Shown: piece after piece, positions 13,620-27,000 of the stretch
Position numbering within the stretch: the first letter of the stretch is position 1
Layout: each line of letters opens with the position of its first letter
Assembly: GCA_029718625.1 (NCBI GenBank)
Contig: CM056385.1
Location: 25,116,895-25,180,894, forward strand
Direction: 5' to 3'
Origin: Synaphobranchus kaupii
Lineage: Eukaryota > Chordata > Actinopteri > Anguilliformes > Synaphobranchidae
DNA length: 64,000 nt
The notes under the pieces: generated by a model
What the model was told of the DNA's origin: nothing
The model's input: only the letters and a program-made list of their open reading frames with translations
The model's database searches: none
Translations under genes and position numbers: made by a program

Positions 13620-13736
13620 AAGCAGCGGCTGTCAGTTATTAACTGGTTGCTGATTTGGCTCCCTAGCCTGGTAGATGTCAAAGGCTGAAGCTGTTCCCTT
13701 TGCCACATTATAACTAGTAGGGGATCTACAGTAAGC

Positions 13737-14825
13737 ATGGCCACAGCTGCCTCGAATCCCTACAGCATTATCAGTTCCAACTCTATGGTTCACGCAGACT
13801 CCTCGGTCATGCAACAAGGGAGCCCTTTCAGGAATCACCAGAAACTTCTCCAAAGTGAGTACCTACAGGGAGTCCCAAGCAATGGTCACCCTCTTGGCCA
13901 CCAGTGGGTGACCAGCTTATCGGAGGGAAGCCCATGGTCAGCGTCTTTGGCGGGCAGTCCTCTGGAGCAGCAGGACGTGAAACCCGGACGGGAAGACCTC
14001 CAACTCGGAGCCATCATTCATCACAGGTCTCCTCATGTCGCCCATCACTCGCCTCATACAAATCATCCAGGTGCATGGGGAACGCCGGTGTCTCATAACT
14101 CATCTATAAACAGCGGCGGACAGCCTATCAACATCTATTCACAGGCAGGCTTCACGGTCAATGGCATGCTGGATCACGGAGGTCTGACGCCTCCCCCGAA
14201 TTCCGCCCAGACCCAGAGCTTACATCCAGGGCTGAGGGACACTCCGGATCACACCGACATCGGGGGGCACCACTGCCACGACCATTCCGACGAGGAGACG
14301 CCGACATCGGACGAGCTGGAGCAGTTCGCCAAACAGTTTAAACAGAGGCGGATCAAGCTGGGGTTTACGCAAGCAGACGTCGGGCTCGCACTGGGCACTT
14401 TGTATGGCAACGTTTTCTCGCAAACGACAATTTGTAGGTTCGAAGCCCTGCAGCTGAGTTTTAAAAACATGTGTAAACTGAAGCCCTTGTTGAACAAGTG
14501 GCTGGAGGAAGCGGACTCGACCACGGGCAGCCCAAGTAGCATCGATAAAATCGCCGCGCAGGGGAGGAAAAGAAAGAAAAGAACCTCCATTGAGGTGAGC
14601 GTCAAAGGGGTGCTCGAGACCCACTTTCTTAAATGTCCCAAACCCGCAGCCCAGGAGATAACCTCTTTGGCAGACAGCCTGCAGTTAGAGAAGGAGGTGG
14701 TTCGAGTCTGGTTTTGTAACAGACGACAAAAGGAGAAAAGAATGACTCCGCCGGGAGAGCAGCAGCCGCACGAGGTATATTCTCACAACGTTAACACGGA
14801 CAACTCTTCGTGCCACGATCTCTGA
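13737..14825 (+). CDS. pou3f4: POU class 3 homeobox transcription factor 4 (Brn4), single exon
   Basis: This encodes a 362-residue nuclear transcription factor that binds octamer-like DNA. In vertebrates POU3F4 acts in inner-ear mesenchyme and neural development, and human loss causes X-linked deafness. The N-terminus [10 protein letters not shown] and the blocks around [11 protein letters not shown] (45-55) and [17 protein letters not shown] (95-111) are diagnostic of POU3F4 rather than POU3F1/2/3, which carry homopolymeric Gly, Ala or His/Gln runs missing here. The POU-specific domain spans about 186-260 (includes [11 protein letters not shown]), followed by a short linker. The homeodomain spans about 278-337, with the basic arm GRKRKKRTS and recognition helix WFCNRRQ (325-331). 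The C-terminus ends SSCHDL as in mammals. The gene is intronless, as expected for class III POU genes. The ATG follows an upstream CCAAT cluster, and the length is one residue above the mammalian 361. Confidence 0.98.
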   Translation: MATAASNPYSIISSNSMVHADSSVMQQGSPFRNHQKLLQSEYLQGVPSNGHPLGHQWVTSLSEGSPWSASLAGSPLEQQDVKPGREDLQLGAIIHHRSPHVAHHSPHTNHPGAWGTPVSHNSSINSGGQPINIYSQAGFTVNGMLDHGGLTPPPNSAQTQSLHPGLRDTPDHTDIGGHHCHDHSDEETPTSDELEQFAKQFKQRRIKLGFTQADVGLALGTLYGNVFSQTTICRFEALQLSFKNMCKLKPLLNKWLEEADSTTGSPSSIDKIAAQGRKRKKRTSIEVSVKGVLETHFLKCPKPAAQEITSLADSLQLEKEVVRVWFCNRRQKEKRMTPPGEQQPHEVYSHNVNTDNSSCHDL

Positions 14826-16250
14826 CCAAGGAAACAGGATCCACCCCGCGAGACTCTATGAGACAAATTGGAATCTAGTGGCTTTTTAAATTATGAGTAT
14901 TTTTTTTAATCGCACTATCCGTATCTCTCACCCCCCCCCCCCCCCCCCCCCCCCCCCTCTCCCTCTCTCTCTCTCTGGTGGTATGATGGTGACAATTAGG
15001 CGCTGAGAAAGAAAACAACAATACAGCAATGTTTTTTCTTCAATAATTATCTCCAGCATTTTGGCAATATCTTGACAAACCATGTTAGTTTTATTTCAGA
15101 AAAGGAAGCTGTTTATTACCAAAATTTAGTTTTTTAACCTCCAGGTTAAAGGATTTAAATAGCCTACAAAATTGTGCCTACTAATAACCTCCCAGCGCCT
15201 TGGTTCTCAAAACATACATTTATATCAGGTGAAGCAGCTATCATTTTTGGGAAACATTTTGTAATAGTTTGTGCGTTTTCGGTATTTTTGAGGGTGTTGC
15301 TTGGCTGTTAAATTCAGTAAACATGTGCATTGCATTTATGTACAACATGACTTTCAAACGAAGTAGATTAATAGGAAATAAGGGCAAATAACGCTGTAGG
15401 TCTAGTTTATTTATTTATTGTTTTCAGTCGGATGAATTTTTAAGTGTCACTGGCTGCAACATTGCTGGAATGCTTTGGGTGGCCATTTTAATACATTTTA
15501 CGAGACAGCAACCACATCAAAAGACACCTTACTAGTTGCACCTAAAGCTTTTTTCTAAATTTATTTGTATTGTCTGTTTTTCAGTTTAATTCCGGAGTGT
15601 GTTCTGCTAGTGTTTACTGTCTGTTTATTTTACCACCTGATAAACATCACCAATACGTTAATATTTATAATATTGGCCTAAACTAACAACCAGAGAACAC
15701 ATTGCGAGAAGTTACTTCAATCAGAACACCTCTTTCAAAACAATATTGTATTCCAGTAAGCAACGCACACGTATCCATGCTTTTATGGTTTCTTATGTTA
15801 ACAAGGAAATTGGTATTTAGTTATACCCTTGACCATATTACTGTGTTAGGCATTTGGCACAAAAACAGCCGTAAGATATTGCCAATATAAAAGCGTTGCG
15901 GTGCATTGTTTTATTGTACACGCTCAATATCTAAAGTTTTATAATATTCAATGCTCCAGTTATTCACGTTTCTTTAATATTCTTCCAATTTGCTATTGTA
16001 CAGTTTTGTATATTACAACTTTTGAAGTTAATTTAAACAAATACTGTTTAGTTTATTCATGCACTTAGTGATGTAAAATAAATGCTATTTTCATTACAAA
16101 GTTGAAGTTTTCAGCCGTTTTATTCCAAATACGACAGCAAGTTCCAGCGGTTATTTATTTTCAGTATAAAACTTGTATTATGTTTTTGAAACAAAATGTA
16201 AAACGGTTATCAATATGTATGTTGGAATAAAAACAACTTGTTACAATTTG
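14826..16250 (+). other. pou3f4: pou3f4 3' untranslated region
   Basis: AT-rich, non-coding sequence follows the TGA. It holds a 27-nt C tract (14931-14957) followed by CT repeats. Two AATAAA signals, 16077-16082 and 16226-16231, make a 3' UTR of about 1.25-1.4 kb likely. The exact cleavage site is not visible from sequence alone. Confidence 0.55.
16077..16231 (+). terminator. tandem polyadenylation signals of pou3f4
   Basis: AATAAA occurs at 16077-16082 and again at 16226-16231. Each is followed by T- and GT-containing sequence. They are the best candidates for the transcript 3' end. Confidence 0.45.
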
Positions 16251-17476
16251 GGGTGTCACTGTTTAGTTGAGGGGGCATTGGAATTTTTTAAAGTCAATCC
16301 AATTTTTTAAAAGTTTTGTATAGCCTAAAAATAGACCTTTATTTAGACGACCATATTTCAAAATAAAGTCTACCATTGACATTGACAAGTAAACCCTACA
16401 TAAACGTTCTTTATGCCCTAGCAATATTTGACTCCAGTGCTGAAAGATTTAGTTTGACATTAATTCAAGCATAGTAATTATATTGCATTTTAGGTATTTG
16501 ATCTGCCACGGCAAGTACATTTTTCATGGTCATTTTTGACTTGAATCTCATGATGTGCAGCAAAACGAATGCTAAAACGTCGACAAATATCAGTATTTGT
16601 CGATAAATAGGCCTACATACAGATAGTTTCTAAACTAAAGTTCTGTACTAATTGTTATGAATTAATTTTGACGAAAATGACAGGGCTGTGAACATTAAAA
16701 CACATGTAAAATACTGCAGTGTTTAACATTCTTCACAAGCAGGAACAGTGGCATGGGCGAAGGTAACCCATCCTTTCTTTTCTTAAACAGAGAAGATAAG
16801 TATTATGGTAAATGTTATGAAATACAAATCACAGTAACTTTAAAACACAACAACAGCAACAACAATAATACTAATAATACATTTCGTTGTTCGGTTTCAA
16901 GTGCTAACAGTTACTTGTTTGTAAAGTCGTGAAATTGGTCTGAAGTCTTTAAATTTAAAAAAATTAAACCTGAGGACATCACGCCTCGCGCCGCCCCAGA
17001 GATAAACCAAACAACAATATAGAAATGAGCTATGCGATAAATAATTTCCCTTGTAACGTTTTCCTTTTTCTTATTATTATAGAACTATAGCCAAGACGCG
17101 GTTCTTTACTATATATAATTAAAATACTTTATTTGATGGCAATTGAACATTATTATGCTGTGGTCTGGATATTCTGCTGTAAATCAATTCATGTTAGGTG
17201 TAGCCTATTGCACAGAGTTTAATCTGCATCGCGCATAGAATTATGAAGCACAACGTCATCCTTTTTGACATAAACAGTAGGTAGGCTATAATTTAGGCAT
17301 ACTTTAAATAATTTTAGGAAATATGGATAACAAATAAACAGACCTGCTACGATAAAATATCGTCTTATCTTATCAGTGTTACTGCCCAATATCAGAACCG
17401 TTTGTAAGCAAGGTATTATATGTTATTAGGTCCCGCACAAAGTGATATCAATTATTTTCAAAACAATTATTCGTTT

Positions 17477-17629
<153 letters not shown>

Positions 17630-17957
17630 CTGGCCTCGCCTGGAGATGTGCACCCTGACTAGAATACTAATCCCGGTTAATGTATGCATTCCCTCGGTCT
17701 GCAACTTTACAAGAAGACGGCTGAAGATTGGAGCTGAAATACCATAGGAAGCCACGCACAAGAGAACGATAAGAGAATTGATCACGGTAATGGGTAATCA
17801 AATATAGAGTACACCGGCAGCGGAATCCTCACGTAGCCTAAGCTGTTTCGGAAACATTAGCATTTGTGTGTTTAAACAAATACTTAATTTAAAAAATGTA
17901 CAAAATAGAATAACAGTAAAACAAAATTGGAAAAAGTACAAATACGATACTAAGATG

Positions 17958-17960
<3 letters not shown>

Positions 17961-17997
<37 letters not shown>

Positions 17998-18057
17998 GTA
18001 GTAGTAGTAGTAGTAGTAGTAGTAGCCTAGTAGGCTATTAGTAGCAGCAGCAGCAGC
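17961..18057. repeat. compound (ATT)n(AGT)n(AGC)n trinucleotide repeat
   Basis: Successive ATT, AGT and AGC trinucleotide tracts. Non-coding, about 3 kb downstream of the pou3f4 stop codon. Confidence 0.95.
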
Positions 18058-19501
18058 AATAGTTATCACAGCCGTTGCACCCAGTCTTGGTATAGTATTA
18101 CGCAAAAGTTCGTATTAGTACATGCTATGGGGTATTGACAATTTACGAATGGTTGAAATATTTGGACGCATTCTCGTTATTTAGAATCTTTCGTAATCCA
18201 CTGAGCGTAATCCTCTGTCCGTAAAAATTCTCAAAAGTAGTGTCAGATATTATAACAGTAGCAAAATAACCGAAAAAGCGTCGTTGAAAAACAACGACAC
18301 AGAAGAACGAGTGGACTATTAATAAAGTAGCCTGCTTTCCTTGCTGGGGTGAACTGAGTTTTTTCCGTGATAGCAGAATTAATGATCAACTGCTCACTTG
18401 GAGACGCGAGGTGGTTAAACATTTTACAGCGCACCTTGACACGTCTTGTGGCACGAATGGCATTTTAAGATGAAATACACTTAACAGCCCTGGGCAAGGT
18501 TAAAAGGAGGCAATTTAAATAGAATAGACGTATAGCCATACACCAGTTTCTGTAGTTCACAATCTGCCATGGGGTTTCGCCCAATGACACACCTTTACCA
18601 ATGTCAAGAACCGCAGGTTTCCAGTTTTCTTAATCCTCGTCTTGATTACAGCAAGGAAAGACGTTCATTTCAAGGTTAGAGATTCAAACATACCTTTCGT
18701 TCGTTATGTCACACATGAGAAAGGACACACTGTAACAAATATTCAGGTTTCACTAAAAATTCAAACCATACTCAGGAATGCACTGTTTTCATTCCTGTGT
18801 GTGGTTGCAAAACCAGTTGCGTGGGTTAGATGGATTGTAATAACATAAACAGCAAGTGTGTAACGTTGTAAATTTGTACATATTATTTACATGCAGTACA
18901 GAGGTTACAACAGTGTTATATGTTAAGCTAATTGCATTCTGTATTAATTAATTCAATGAAGGAAAACATCAAATTCCTGGTACCAGCAGGTTGGCTAATT
19001 CTGATTTTCGTTAAAACACAGTGTAAGGGGTGATAAAATTGTTTCAGTTAAGACAGCAGTTGAATTAATCAAATATTTGTGTGTGTTGATGTAAAATAGC
19101 AATGCAGCAATAACCAATGAACCCTGGTCAGTGTAACCCCAGCACTACCCCCTGGTTGGAGGAAGCACTGTATCTCGCTGCTTCTTAGGAGTCCATTAGC
19201 AGTCATTTTTCTCAAAAGGCAACCAGAGACCTCTGAAAGAGAGAGACAGAACGGCAACAGAACACAAGCACAAAGGTACAAAAGAACCGTAAGATTCGTA
19301 TTAATGTCAGTTTGTACAGCCTGTGTGTCCTCTGAACAAGCTAACAGGCTGCTGCGCGGCACATCCTGTTAAAACACTGCTTGGCCCCATAAGCTGGTAT
19401 GGAATCCGGACTGTGTCAGTGCAGATTGTGGCCAGCAGCCTCATAGGGCAACTTGTGATCAATGAATCCGTTGATTTGTAGGACTCTTTCAAAGCTCACC
19501 A

Positions 19502-19514
19502 GTGACCCCTGCTG
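19502..19514 (-). promoter_or_regulatory. CTCF-like motif (one mismatch)
   Basis: The reverse strand reads CCAGCAGGGGTCA, matching the core CCASYAGRKGGCR with one mismatch. It is a motif match only. Confidence 0.3.
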
Positions 19515-19811
19515 GTCAATTGGGCATCCACAATCTGCCTGCTCAAGCTACACAAGAAGTGTCTTCCCCCAACTCATGTCTGTGCAAGCCAGACTTACAA
19601 ACTCCGGTGTGAAAAGAAGTTGTGGCTGACGTTGCATGCTTCAGAGGAGAGCACATGCTTGTCTGTGCTTAATGAAAAAAGAAACTTTGCCTCTCAAACG
19701 AATTCAAATGATATCTTTTTTTTTATTTTTTTTTTATCGTTTTAACTGTTTTACGTACAAAATGTGATAAAAGACTAGTGGCCCGTCTGTTGGGCTTCTA
19801 TGTAGTCGCGG

Positions 19812-19824
19812 CCACTAGATGGCG
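19812..19824 (+). promoter_or_regulatory. CTCF-like motif (full core match)
   Basis: CCACTAGATGGCG matches the CTCF core CCASYAGRKGGCR at every position. It lies in the intergenic gap between the two convergent genes, about 300 bp from a second, oppositely oriented match. Confidence 0.35.
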
Positions 19825-20370
19825 ACATGCTATCTTTTTCATTATCATCATTCTAACCGTAGAACTTTAGAGTTTCGACAAAACAGTGATCAAATGGTGC
19901 AAGCTGTCATTGCGGAGGCCTGCATAGTGAAGGGCGGAGTCAGATAAAAGACACAGATCTCAGCCTATAACTGGTAGGCAACCCGGATCCTGGAATGCGA
20001 GTGACATTTTTGTTCCATCTGAGCTTGATCACAAGAGTTTGATGAATGATTAAAAGCCTGAGCCTGAATAGCCTGAATGGTGAAATTCTGAGTGCCTCCA
20101 GCACATGGTCATCTGCATTCATTAAGCCTGATTAATTAAAATGAATCCAGTTATGTAATTATAGGTTTGAAGGAGCAAAAGCCAGGACCAGCTCTGGCAC
20201 TCCAGAGTAACTATAACTTTTAATTTGAGTGTCTGTTTTTAAAATTCACCAAAATATATTTTGTTTGGTACATGGTAACATTACTTGATAGAAGCTTTCA
20301 CCTTGACTTTTCAGGCTGAAAAGATCTATCTTAATCATGCCTCTGTTTTAAATTGAGATTGTTATTACAA

Positions 20371-20690
20371 ACCCCAATTCCAAAAAAGTTGGGACAGTAT
20401 GTACAATGCACATAAAAGCAGAAAGCAGTGATTTGTAAATAGTTTTTTTTACATATAAATATATATATTTTTACATATAAATATATATATTGAAAACAAT
20501 ACAAAGAAAAGATATTTAATGTTTTACCTTATAACATGTATTTTTGTAAATATACGTTAATTCCGAATTTGATGCCTGCAACACGTTCCAAAAAAGTTGG
20601 GACGGGGAAAAAAAAGACTGGGAAGTTAAAAAAACACCCGTTTGGAACATTCCACAGGTAAACACGTGATTCTTGATATCTTATATCTTG
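20371..20690. mobile_element. non-autonomous DNA transposon of a common fish family
   Basis: It begins with CCCCAATTCCAAAAAAGTTGGGAC, whose TTCCAAAAAAGTTGGGAC core recurs near 20588. Text such as TTTGATGCCTGCAACACG is typical of a high-copy teleost DNA repeat. No coding capacity. I cannot assign the superfamily. Confidence 0.6.
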
Positions 20691-20704
20691 TCCTTGATAT
20701 CTTG

Positions 20705-20920
20705 TCCTAGATTAAGCTGTAAATTACACGGGAATAGTATGGAACCCATGGTTGGCTAAATGGCTGTAAATCATCAAGGGTCTGAGGTATCAAACGAGCC
20801 TCAAACCATCACTCTGCTGCCAGATATGCAGCAGATATATGGATGGATCACTTGAAGGGTTGTTTCTCCTGACAAATTTTTCCATAGAGTTCAATAGGAA
20901 AATAGAGTTCAATAGGAAAA
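20705..20920 (+). repeat. diverged copy of the interior of the 47.6 kb palindromic element
   Basis: This closely resembles 48003-48195, sharing the stretches around GGCTAAATGGCTGTAA, CAAGGGTCTGAG and GGGTTGTTTCTCCTGAC. Only one arm of the interior is present, and the Tc1-type termini are missing. Confidence 0.75.
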
Positions 20921-21382
20921 ATACTTTTATTTAACTGGCAGATGTAGCTTTCCCAGTTAAGTAAAAGTAAAATAAAAGGGGCAAAATATCCGTTTTGCTA
21001 AGATCATAACAGATGTTTCTCACCCATGTTTGTACAGCATAAAAAATGCAGCTCATGCAATATCACTAAAAATACAACATGTACCTTTCCAGTTTGAAAC
21101 GCTTTTTAAGGTTCTAAGTTCTAATATTGGATTCGATGGTGGACACTCACCACTGGATCCAAATTTTGGTCTGTAACCCAGGGGTTAGGGGAGGGGGGGG
21201 AGGGGGGGGGGGCAATGTTTTTATACTCTGGTTGGAAGCAATGTACAAAATTAATGCTCCACAGGAAATGGCTGTGTGTTATATAACAATATATGGTAAT
21301 GAAAGGAAATTGTACACAAAATAACAGGGACAACTAGCTTTTAAAGGGTAATATTTTAATTGAACTACATGCTGTAAAACTG

Positions 21383-23395
21383 TTTACATTTACATTTTAG
21401 TCATTTGGCAGATGCTCTTATCCAGAGCGACGTACATTAGTGCATTTTCCAACTTGAAACAAGTGCGTTAAAACAACCGTAAAAGGTAAATACGATTTCA
21501 ATCACCAGGCGCAGTCAGTTTGATTATTATAAATTTTTTTGTATTTTTTTTTTGGGGGGGGGGGGGACCACACACTATCAATCATTGGCGTGTACAACAG
21601 TAAGCCAATAAGTAACCCTAAGTATTAAACTAGCAGCTTGAACCACTTAAACAAGGATTCAGAAAAACACAATCAAGGGAGGTCACAAGGAGGTAGGGAG
21701 GGGTGGAGAGAGATGCAGCTTGAAGAGGTGAGTCTTCAATCTGCGCTTGAAGGTGGTCAGACTTTCTGTTGTTCTGACCTCCACGGGGAGCTCATTCCAC
21801 CACCGTGGGGCCAGGACAGACAGACGTCGAGACCGGGTGCTAGTATGAAGTGGGGGGGGGGGGGGGTACCAGTCGTCCTGAGGAGGCGGAACGCAGGGAT
21901 CTGGTAGGTGTGTAGGGTCTGATGAGCTTTTGGAGGTATGGAGAGGCTGATCCTTGGACTGCCTGGAAGGCGAGCACCAATGTTTTGAATTTGATGCGAG
22001 CCATCACAGGTAGCCAGTGGAGGTCAATGAGCAGGGGGGTGACATGGGAGTGTCGGGGGAGGTTGAAGACCAGGCGCGCTGCTGCGTTCTGGATAAGCTG
22101 AAGGGGTCTAATGGCCGATGCTGGCAGGCCAGCCAGGAGAGAGTTGCAGTAGTCCAGGCGGGACAGCACCATCGCTTGGACCAGGAGCTGGGTTGAGTGG
22201 GTGGTGAAGAAGGGACAGATTCTCCTGATGTTGTACAGGAAGAACCTGCACGCCCGGGTTACCACTGCGATGTTCTCGGAGAGGGACAGCCTGTTGTCCA
22301 TCACCACTCCGAGGTTCCTGGCACAGGGCATTGGGGTCAGTGGAGTGTCCCCTAGGGAAATGGAGAGATTGAGAGGGGGAGAGGTTAGAGCAGGAATGTA
22401 GATGAGCTCAGTCTTGCCTGGATTGAGCTTCAGATGGTGGTTGTCCATCCAGATCTGGATGTCTCTCAGGCAAGCGGAGATGCGGGCTGACACCTGAGTG
22501 TCAGAGGGTGAGAAGGAGAGAAAGAGTTGAGTATCGTCAGCATAGCAGTGGTAAGAAAGACCATGAGCAGTGATAACAGGGCCAAGGGATTTGGTGTAGG
22601 TGGAGAAAAGGAGGGGACCAAGGACTGAGCCCTGGGGGACTCCTGTGGTAAGGGGACGGGGTGCCGATACTTTACCAGCCCAGGCAACCTGGAAGGTGCT
22701 CCGAGAGGTAGGACTCAATCCAGGCCAGGGCCGAGCTGCCGATCCCCGCTGCAGACAGGGACGACAGGAGGATGGAGTGATCTACGGTGTCGAAGGCGGC
22801 AGAGAGGTCTAGGAGTATTAGCACAGAGGAGAGGGAGGCTGTCCGAGCTGCGTGAAGCATCTCGCTGACGGAGAGGAGTGCAGTCTCCGTTGAGTGGCCA
22901 GGTCTGAAGCCGGACTGGTGGGGGTCTAGTAGGTTGTTCTGGGTAAGGAAAGAAGACAGTTGGTTATAAACAGCACGTTCAATAGTTTTAGAAAGAAAAG
23001 GAAGAAGAGATACCGGTCTATAGTTTTGGATGTTGGAGGGGTCCAGCGTGGGTTTTTTCAGGATCGGGGTGATGTGAGCTCTCTTGAAGGATGAGGGGAA
23101 GCAGCCAGAGGTCAGGGAGGAGGTCACCAGAGAGGTCACAAACGGGAGGATATCTGGGGTGATTGCCTGGAGGAGAGATGAAGGGATAGGGTCGAGGGCA
23201 CAGGTAGTGGGGCGATGGGAGAGTAGGAGGTGGGATACATTGGTATCAGACAGGGGAGAAAAGGTGGAGAAGCAGGGGGGGGACACGGAAGGGGTAGAGA
23301 GAGGAGGAGAGTGGAAAACAGTGTCCGTGAGGGGAGGGGGAGTGGGGAAACGGGGGGGCATAGAGAGAGGGGCTTAGGGGCTGAAGGAGCTGCGG
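21383..23395 (-). mobile_element. L2-clade LINE, 5'-truncated, degenerate
   Basis: On the minus strand this encodes reverse transcriptase in two overlapping frames (23361-22672, then 22718-21840). It has IQNYRPVSLLPFLSKTIERA, HQSGFRPGHSTE and motif A LDLSAAFD in the first, and GVPQGSVLGPLLF and the catalytic YADD in the second. The C-terminal text RWWNELP...KTHLF follows in a third frame (about 21810-21700). A frameshift at about 22700 and an expanded C-run at 21850-21866 break the frame, so it is inactive. The 3' end forms the L2-type hairpin with a GGATA loop (near 21415-21435) and an ATGTAAATGTAA tail. 5' sequences including any endonuclease are missing. Confidence 0.88.
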
Positions 23396-23851
23396 ATGTC
23401 TGCGATCTTTATAAGCGGATGTCTGCGATGTTTATATGTGTAACTCCTGCCATAAGCACTCATAACAGCATATTGCAGCTTGAAAAATGTCATTACTGCA
23501 TATGTTTTTTAATTTCTTACGTAAAACCTGCTGCATACATTTGAATAAAGTGTTACCCGTCTTAAGATATGATTCTTCAGATTTGCAGGGACATGTTTTA
23601 CGTGGGATATTTTCCTTACAGTACCATATTTTGAGGACCTCGCTCTCTACAAGTTAAAGCATCAGGTTAAAGCTGAGTAAGAGTCTTTGTGTCTATGATC
23701 AATCGGATCGGATTTCACAACAAACATTTGGCAACACGGTCCCAGAATGATCCCAAACTTTTCCCCAGGGGGCCAGCAAATTGAAGAATCCGTGCTTCAT
23801 TGCTTGAGCCATGGTCATAATTTCTGTGCCTGTTCTCTAGGGTTTCAAACT

Positions 23852-24017
23852 CCAGGGGGTATACAAAGCAGGATTACTGAGTTAGCTGGATAACAGCACT
23901 GATTAAAACTTGGAACAGCTCTTTTTACTTCAGTCCATGTTCCATATTTGTGAGGGATAAAGTTTTACCCGGTGCAGTTATCCAGCTAACTCCATAATCC
24001 TGCTTTGTAGTATACCT
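23852..24017. mobile_element. short inverted-repeat MITE
   Basis: The left arm (GGTATACAAAGCAGGATTA...GTTAGCTGGATAA) is inverted at the right end (TTATCCAGCTAAC...TAATCCTGCTTTG...TATACC). About 40-bp imperfect terminal inverted repeats with a non-coding centre. Superfamily not assigned. Confidence 0.6.
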
Positions 24018-24019
24018 GC

Positions 24020-27000
24020 CAGGACTCCAAGTAGTGTGTTTTTGTTGTCTTTGTCCATTTTATTCTACAATCTGGTATACACTTTACCACTACTAAACAT
24101 GTGGAAGCCACTTTAATTAGAAATAAATTTTAATTTAAGAATTTTAATTAGAAATAAAGTCTGTAGGGCTGAAGCTATGGAGGGAGAGAGAAACCATTGC
24201 TGCTTTCAAAGAAAAACATGATTCAGAGGAGCCACTGGGCTGGTGCAGGGAGGGAGTTAGGAAGAGCAGTCCTTAATAAGATTAATTGTGCTACCTAATG
24301 CAATTTCACGTTTACGCCTGCGCTCCACAAGTTGGCTTAGCAAGGCTCCTCCGCTCGGCAGGAATAAAACGGGCCGTTTACAAGCACTCAGCTTAGACGG
24401 CAGGGTGTTGGATAACTAGCGTCTGTGCGCTGGCCTGAATGGCGCTCAGGTGTTGGGGGGTTGGAGGGTCATAGTCCGGAAGGATCTCGCTGGCCGGAAA
24501 AGTGTTTCCAGTGCTAGTTGGAGTTGATGTTTGGGAAAATACTGCAAATGTACTGAGGGGGTTGAACGATTGGCTGCCCCTTTGCTGAGCGGAAGATATC
24601 AGCCCCACCTCCTCTTTGGAGACAAGTGTTTCCAACATGCTTGCTAATCTTTTCTCAAAATTTTTATGTTATAAAGACAAGCTCAATCCAGTGAGCTTAT
24701 TTATTATTATTTAAATCAAATTATTTGCCATTTTTTTCGTTTAATGGCAGTTATTATTAAACCATTCAATACTTTATAAATTAATGAGAAGCATGGGAAG
24801 ACATCAGACTCTTTTGTAGGCTATTTCAAATTTAAAGGCTAATCTTGTCAAATATATAGTAAAAATGAACATGAGAATCCTTGAACGCTGGGGGTGGGGT
24901 GATGACCAAAAACCATGCCCCAGAACACACACTAAGGTGACCAGAGCCAATATTGTGTGGGTATGTGTTCATAATTTCATAAATTGTTGAAGGGATGGGA
25001 GGTTGTTGGTCAGTGATACCTGTAACTTGTATCTGCATCTGCTGATAACTGAATCAAGCAGTATGAATTAAAAAAAAAACATTGCTGGATAAGCAGACGC
25101 ATGGAGCTGCATAAAATAGCTCAATCACAATGAACAACCAACATAGTGCCTGCATGGCGTTCTGTTTGCCAAGGGCAGGTCAAAAAGACATGCTGCTGTG
25201 TTGAGTCTATGAAGTGGTTGTTTTAACAATTTCCATTACGCATCGCGTTAATTATAGTCTTGTTTACCTTCGGTAAGAAAACGAAATGACAATTATTGGA
25301 AATAATTGTGAATACAAAGTCAGAGAAGTGGAAAAAATACATGTTCCCTGATCCCAGGTCTACAATCTGATGATTGATCAACACATCATGTTCAAAGACT
25401 GATCCAGTAAGTATTTCTGCTTTCTAGCAGGGGAGGGGAAAAAAGATTCCTCGAAGGGCACAGGAACACATGCTATTGCAGGGCTGCGTGATGGAAATTA
25501 AAAAGTCATATTAAAAGACAGGTTCAAACAGCATTGCTAATAGCCTACACTTAGCAAAGGCTTTTAGTCCCCACTTAGTGTCTGACAAGCACCCTCATTT
25601 ATATGAGAATGGAGCATATTTACAGCAGAGGAGGAAATCTTTAAGTAAATGACTTCCTCAATGATGTCTTCATTTGAAACATTGGGCTGATCAGTCTCTG
25701 TCCTATATGTTCCACATTAACTCATTATCTATGCTACTCAGTCCATTAATTCTCCTGGTTTTATTAGCCAAGTGTTGTGCCCGCGCCACTACCAGTGACA
25801 AGCATTTTCAAAAGCTAATCTGACAGCTAATGACTTAATTTAGTGTGTCACGCTAATTGGCTTACTTCAGAGGCCTGGCATTGATCGAAGTAAACAAGTA
25901 TACACCTGAGCGTAACTTCACCCTTCCCCCACCGCCATTCCGTGTGGTGCTTAATACAATTTCTAAAGAGGCGAGGAGTTCTTCCCCAAGTTTATTACTT
26001 ACGGGAGGGCGACTGAACAAATACCGCAATAGCAGTGACAATCAGGAGAAAAACAAACAAAAACTGCCGACTGGAGTCGTTCGGGAAGACGTCGGGGGGG
26101 CAATTAATGCTCTGAGCGGTAAAACAAAGACCTGCGTGGCAACGTAATTAGCGGGTTTGTTTACCTTCCCGCAATGGTCGCGGCATGCAACGCTTTGTCT
26201 CCTGATTAAGTTGACAAAGAGACAGAGAGAACACACAACACGAGGGCCGTGTGAATGGCAGACTTATTCCTGATTACGGGGCGGGCCGTGGTTATCGGCT
26301 TGCTGCTGCTCTACTTGAACCGAACTTTATGCGCCGCTTGGTCTTGACGACATGCCCGGAACAACCCGACCTGTCCATCGGCTAATTGTCATCGCTGTGA
26401 CGGCAAATGTGGTGATGCAGACTGTGTGTGTGTGAGATGCAGAGGAAGGAGGGGGAGGAGATGGGGAGGATGGCGGAAGCAGCAGGTGGGTGCACTACCC
26501 TGTACAGATGGTTGAACCGGAGCGGGTAACTCTCCCGGTGCATGGCCCTGTCCGGCTGTGACAGCGTTTTGGAACTGGACACCCACAGAATCAAATGTCT
26601 GCAATTCGATGCTGTCCAAAACCGTTTCAGAGTCTCATGAAAACAGCTTCAGCTCTTATGGACAGTTAGGTAGGTTTCTGCTTCTTAATCCATGACTGAT
26701 CTGAGTGACTTCAGTAATTCACAATATTTGCTTTGGGAAAGCCCTGAACATTGTTTAAGACCAGTTTATTCTTGAAAAAGGAAAGCAGACTCCCTAAGGA
26801 ATTTATGCTGCAAAATGTAGAACATAACTGCATTAAAGGAGCAGTTCACCCAAAAATTTAATTAAGATGGGTTTCTATGTACCCGTCTGAACCCAAAGAA
26901 CGCCAGTATTCTAGGGCACATTGTTTTGACACAAGCCCCAGAGTACTGGTGTGCTTTGGTTCAGACTGTGCAGATATACACAGTTGACATACTTCGGTAG

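Noticed and set aside
14220..14641. Antisense open frames across the POU domain of pou3f4
   Set aside because: Shadow frames opposite a strongly conserved coding sequence.
26834..26870. MITE-like end (GGAGCAGTTCACCCAAAAATTTA)
   Set aside because: No inverted partner within 500 bp, so boundaries cannot be supported.
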